A stretch of 64,000 nucleotides of DNA, taken from Enoplolaimus lenunculus (lineage: Eukaryota; Nematoda; Enoplea; Enoplida; Thoracostomopsidae). The position numbers were made by a program, and so were the translations under genes. The notes under the pieces are model-generated. The model had not been told where the DNA came from. It saw nothing but the letters and a program-made list of their open reading frames with translations, and did no database searches. Below, in pieces: positions 58,583 to 64,000 of the stretch; positions within the stretch are counted from its first letter, which is position 1; each line of letters starts with the position of its first letter. The DNA lies in contig JASANG010002971.1 in NCBI GenBank assembly GCA_030248215.1, forward strand, positions 58,906-122,905, written 5' to 3'.

Positions 58583-61500
58583 GTTCTAAATTTCATTTTT
58601 ACTAAGGAAAAAATTGACGTGTTCTTGCTACAACTGGTGGTTTCTGGTCCTGTCGTATCTCCACAAGTACATATATTGCTGAACATGACACCAGATCCAT
58701 CATCAATGTTTGAGTGGAGTTCTAAATTTCATTTTTACTAAGGAAAAAATTGACGTGTTCTTGCTACAATTGGTGGTTTCTGGTCCTGTCGTATCTCCAC
58801 AAGTACATATATTGCTGAACATGACACCAGATCCATCATCAATGTTTGAGTGGAGTTCTAAATTTCATTTTTACTAAGGAAAAAATTGACGTGTTCTTGC
58901 TACAATTGGTGGTTTCTGGTCCTGTCGTATCTCCACAAGTACATATATTGCTGAACATGACACCAGATCCATCATCAATGTTTGAGTGGAGTTCTAAATT
59001 TCATTTTTACTAAGGAAAAAATTGACGTGTTCTTGCTACAATTGGTGGTTTCTGGTCCTGTCGTATCTCCACAAGTACATATATTGCTGAACATGACACC
59101 AGATCCATCATCAATGTTTGAGTGGAGTTCTAAATTTCATTTTTACTAAGGAAAAAATTGACGTGTTCTTGCTACAATTGGTGGTTTCTGGTCCTGTCGT
59201 ATCTCCACAAGTACATATATTGCTGAACATGACACCAGATCCATCATCAATGTTTGAGTGGAGTTCTAAATTTCATTTTTACTAAGGAAAAAATTGACGT
59301 GTTCTTGCTACAATTGGTGGTTTCTGGTCCTGTCGTATCTCCACAAGTACATATATTGCTGAACATGACACCAGATCCATCATCAATGTTTGAGTGGAGT
59401 TCTAAATTTCATTTTTACTAAGGAAAAAATTGACGTGTTCTTGCTACAATTGGTGGTTTCTGGTCCTGTCGTATCTCCACAAGTACATATATTGCTGAAC
59501 ATGACACCAGATCCATCATCAATGTTTGAGTGGAGTTCTAAATTTCATTTTTACTAAGGAAAAAATTGACGTGTTCTTGCTACAATTGGTGGTTTCTGGT
59601 CCTGTCGTATCTCCACAAGTACATATATTGCTGAACATGACACCAGATCCATCATCAATGTTTGAGTGGAGTTCTAAATTTCATTTTTACTAAGGAAAAA
59701 ATTGACGTGTTCTTGCTACAATTGGTGGTTTCTGGTCCTGTCGTATCTCCACAAGTACATATATTGCTGAACATGACACCAGATCCATCATCAATGTTTG
59801 AGTGGAGTTCTAAATTTCATTTTTACTAAGGAAAAAATTGACGTGTTCTTGCTACAATTGGTGGTTTCTGGTCCTGTCGTATCTCCACAAGTACATATAT
59901 TGCTGAACATGACACCAGATCCATCATCAATGTTTGAGTGGAGTTCTAAATTTCATTTTTACTAAGGAAAAAATTGACGTGTTCTTGCTACAATTGGTGG
60001 TTTCTGGTCCTGTCGTATCTCCACAAGTACATATATTGCTGAACATGAAAAAAAACACCCACCACAAAACACCAGATCCATCATCAATGTTTGAGTGGAG
60101 TTCTAAATTTCATTTTTACTAAGGAAAAAATTGACGTGTTCTTGCTACAATTGGTGGTTTCTGGTCCTGTCGTATCTCCACAAGTACATATATTGCTGAA
60201 CATGACACCAGATCCATCATCAATGTTTGAGTGGAGTTCTAAATTTCATTTTTACTAAGGAAAAAATTGACGTGTTCTTGCTACAATTGGTGGTTTCTGG
60301 TCCTGTCGTATCTCCACAAGTACATATATTGCTGAACATGAAAGATCCATCATCAATTTAATCTAAATTCATTACAAAAAAAAACTACCCCCAAAGAAAA
60401 ACCCACCAGATCCATCATCAATGTTTGAGTGGAGTTCTAAATTTCATTTTTACTAAGGAAAAAATTGACGTGTTCTTGCTACAATTGGTGGTTTCTGGTC
60501 CTGTCGTATCTCCACAAGTACATATATTGCTGAACATGACACCAGATCCATCATCAATGTTTGGGGAGAAAAAAGAAAACCCCCACCACCCCCAGTGGAG
60601 TTCTAAATTTCATTTTTACTAAGGAAAAAATTGACGTGTTCTTGCTACAATTGGTGGTTTCTGGTCCTGTCGTATCTCCACAAGTACATATATTGCTGAA
60701 CATGACACCAGATCCATCATCAATGTTTGAGTGGAGTTCTAAATTTCATTTTTACTAAGGAAAAAATTGACGTGTTCTTGCTACAATTGGTGGTTTCTGG
60801 TCCTGTCGTATCTCCACAAGTACATATATTGCTGAACATGACACCAGATCCATCATCAATGTTTGAGTGGAGTTCTAAATTTCATTTTTACTAAGGAAAA
60901 AATTGACGTGTTCTTGCTACAATTGGTGGTTTCTGGTCCTGTCGTATCTCCACAAGTACATATATTGCTGAACATGACACCAGATCCATCATCAATGTTT
61001 GAGTGGAGTTCTAAATTTCATTTTTACTAAGGAAAAAAGACGGTCTGCCGGGGGGTTCCGGGCCCGGCCCGCCCAGACACACGCGGACGGGCGCCCATCC
61101 GGGAGCGGAGTGGTCCTTTTGGGAAAAATTGACGTGTTCTTGCTACAATTGGTGGTTTCTGGTCCTGTCGTATCTCCACAAGTACATATATTGCTGAACA
61201 TGACACCAGATCCATCATCAATGTTTGAGTGGAGTTCTAAATTTCATTTTTACTAAGGAAAAAATTGACGTGTTCTTGCTACAATTGGTGGTTTCTGGTC
61301 CTGTCGTATCTCCACAAGTACATATATTGCTGAACATGACACCAGATCCATCATCAATGTTTGAGTGGAGTTCTAAATTTCATTTTTACTACAAAAAATT
61401 TCGTCGTGCAATTCATAGTTCGTCTAGTATCTACACAAGACATATACGAACAAACACAACACACAATAGAAACATTTTCAAGAAAAAAAACACCCAATCC

Positions 61501-64000
61501 ACCCACACCCACAACCAACAAAAACAAACAAACCCCCCCAACCCAACACCCTTTTACTAAGGAAAAAATTGACGTGTTCTTGCTACAATTGGTGGTTTCT
61601 GGTCCTGTCGTATCTCCACAAGTACATATATTGCTGAACATGACACCAGATCCATCATCAATGTTTGAGTGGAGTTCTAAATTTCATTATTACTAAGGAA
61701 AAATTGACGTGTTCTTGCTACAATTGGTGGTTTCTGGTCCTGTCGTATCTCCACAAGTACATATATTGCTGAACATGACACCAGATCCATCATCAATGTT
61801 TGAGTGGAGTTCTAAATTTCATTTTTACTAAGGAAAAAATTGACGTGTTCTTGCTACAATTGGTGGTTTCTGGTCCTGTCGTATCTCCACAAGTACATAT
61901 ATTGCTGAACATGACACCAGATCCATCATCAATGTTTGAGTGGAGTTCTAAATTTCATTTTTACTAAGGAAAAAATTGACGTGTTCTTGCTACAATTGGT
62001 GGTTTCTGGTCCTGTCGTATCTCCACAAGTACATATATTGCTGAACATGACACCAGATCCATCATCATGTTTGGGGATTTTAATTTCATTTTTACTTAAG
62101 GAAAAAATTGACGTGTTCTTGCCAATGGGGTCTGTCTGGTCTCCCGCTCCCGAATGTTTGAGTGGAGTTCTAAATTTCATTTTTACTAAGGAAAAAATTG
62201 ACGTGTTTTTGCTGCGATTGGTGGTTTCTGGTCCTGTCGTATCTCCACAAGTACATATATTGCTGAACATGACACCAGATCCATCATCAATGTTTGAGTG
62301 GAGTTCTAAATATCATTTTTACTAAGTGAAAAATTAACTTGTTATTGCTACAATTCGTGGTTAATTGTACTGTCGTATCTCCACAAGTAGAAATATTGCT
62401 GAACATGACACCAGATCCATCATCAATGTTTGAGTGGAGTACTAAATTTCATTTTTACTAAGGAAAAAATTGACGCGGTCTTGCTAGAGTGTGTGGTGTC
62501 GTGTCGTGTGGTATATCCACATGTACATATATTGCTGAACATGACACCAGATCCATCATCAATGTTTGAGTGGAGTTCTAAATTTCATTTTTACTAAGGA
62601 AAAATTGACGTGTTCTTGCTACAATTGGTAGGTTTCTGGTCCTGTCGTATCTCCACAAGTACATATATTGCTGAACATGACACCAGATCCATCATCAATG
62701 TTTGAGTAGTTAAATGGGTTTTTTAAAGGAAAAAAAATATTCGCAAAGAAACCAGCCACACCTGGAGTTCTTAATTTCATTTTTACTAAGGAAAAATTGA
62801 CGTGTTCTTGCTACAATTGGTGGTTTCTGGTCCTGTCGTATCTTCCACAAGTACATATATTGCTGAACATGACACCAGATCCATCATCAATGTTTGAGTG
62901 GAGTTCTAAATTTCATTTTTACTAAGGAAAAAATTGACGTGTTCTTGCTACAATTGTGGGTTTTTGGTGCCGGCGTAATCCAAGTTCGTGTAATAGAGTA
63001 AGCCACCAACATATATCCTGAACATGACACCAATTCATCATCAATGTTTGGAGTGGAGTTCTAAATTTCATTTTTACTAAGGAAAAATTGACGTGTTCTT
63101 GCTACAATTGGTGGTTTCTGGTCCTGTCGTATCTCCACAAGTACATATATTGCTGAACATGACACCAGATCCATCATCAATGTTTGAGTGGAGTTCTAAA
63201 TTTCATTTTTACTAAGGAAAAAATTGACGTGTTCTTGCTACAATTGGTGGTTTCTGTTCCTGTAGTATTCTCACAAGTACATATATTGCTGAACATGACA
63301 CCAGATCCATCATCAATGTTTGAGTGGAGTTCTAAATTTCATTTTTACTAAGGAAAAAATTAACGTGTTCTTGCTACAATTGGTGGTTTCTGTTCCTGTA
63401 GTAACACCATTTACATATATTGCTGAACATGACACCAGATCCATCATCAATGTTTGAGTGGAGTTCTAAATTTCATTTTTACTAAGGAAAAAATTGACGT
63501 GTTCTTGCATACAATTCGGTTGGTCCTGTCGTATCTCCACAAGTACATATATTGCTGAACATGACACCAGATCCATCGTCAATGTTTGAGTGGAGTTCTA
63601 AATTTCATTTTTACTAAGGAAAAAAATTGGTACGTGTTCTTGCTACAATAAGTGGTTCTGGGTCCTGTAGTATCTCCACAAGTACATATATTGCTGAACA
63701 TGACACCAGATCCATCATCAATGTTTGAGTGGAGTTGTTGAATTTCATTTACTTAAGGAAAAATTGACGTGTTCTTGCTACAATTGGTGGTTTCTGGTCC
63801 TAGTCGTATCTCCACAAAGTACATATATTGCTGAACATGACACTTGATCCATCATCAATGTTTGAGTGGAGTTCTCAATTTTCATTTTTACTAAGGAAAA
63901 AATTGACGTGTTCTTGCTACAATTGGTGGTTTCTGGTCCTGTCGTATCTCCACAAGTACATATATTGCTGAACATGACACCAGATCCATCATCAATGTTT
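58583..64000. repeat. 136-bp satellite array, about 40 copies, open at the right edge
   Basis: The start GTTCTAAATTTCATTTTTAC recurs at 58583, 58719, 58855 and 58991, giving a period of 136 bp. Copies from 58719 to about 60040 look identical by eye. From about 62050 on, copies carry substitutions and small indels. Non-satellite patches interrupt at about 60048-60069, 60345-60410, 60563-60595, 61037-61125, 61390-61555 and 62707-62765. Both strands show open frames of about 60 codons per unit, a by-product of repetition. Confidence 0.95.

Noticed and set aside
59934..63975. Open frames of 60-130 codons on both strands in the satellite
   Set aside because: They repeat the same peptide per 136-bp unit in both directions, and their length depends on the garbled insertions. 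This is a by-product of tandem repetition.
58583..64000. CRISPR-like array
   Set aside because: The whole 136-bp unit is repeated with no unique spacers, in animal DNA. It is a satellite.

Overview
This is AT-rich animal DNA, not prokaryotic. Conserved metazoan proteins are split by many GT-AG introns, and there are tRNA-derived SINE-like copies, many 8-bp target-site duplications (TSDs) of hAT type, a gag fragment, a Polinton/Maverick-type DNA polymerase fragment and a long satellite. An invertebrate, probably aquatic, is likely. I cannot name the species. Exons below were assembled by hand from splice sites, reading phase and remembered family motifs; no search was run.

Region by region. 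(1) About 1.8-9.1 kb, minus strand: ten phase-consistent exons of an oxysterol-binding-protein-related gene (OSBPL1A/OSBPL2 type). They cover nearly the whole sterol/phosphoinositide transfer domain. The 5' part is not found and the last exon lies off the left edge. (2) About 9.1-17 kb: no host gene seen; MITEs, a tRNA-like repeat, an A-rich tract and the large GCGAAGC-type repeat. (3) 17.1-17.6 kb: a C-terminal piece of a family B DNA polymerase, minus strand. (4) 18.3-23.5 kb, minus strand: exons of unrecognised gene(s) and a broken LTR-retrotransposon gag. (5) 24-32 kb: repeat-dominated, with one orphan candidate exon near 25.7 kb. (6) 32.5-34.5 kb, minus strand: a decayed DDE-type transposase-like gene split by a MITE; a further candidate exon lies at 35.1-35.3 kb. 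(7) 35.7-38.75 kb: SINE-like tRNA repeats, including a tandem pair inside a nested MITE. (8) 38,941-56,126, plus strand: a leishmanolysin-like metallopeptidase gene (LMLN/invadolysin), start to stop, 17 confident exons that keep reading phase at every tested junction except across one interval where an exon is missing or unrecognisable. (9) 56.2-58.5 kb: degenerate repeats and a MITE. (10) 58.58 kb to the right edge: a 136-bp satellite array of about 40 copies with odd insertions.

The two recognised genes are unrelated: intracellular lipid transfer versus a secreted or membrane-linked zinc protease. Most of the remaining sequence is short non-autonomous elements whose ends start CAGGG or TAGGG and which are flanked by 8-bp duplications, often nested in one another.
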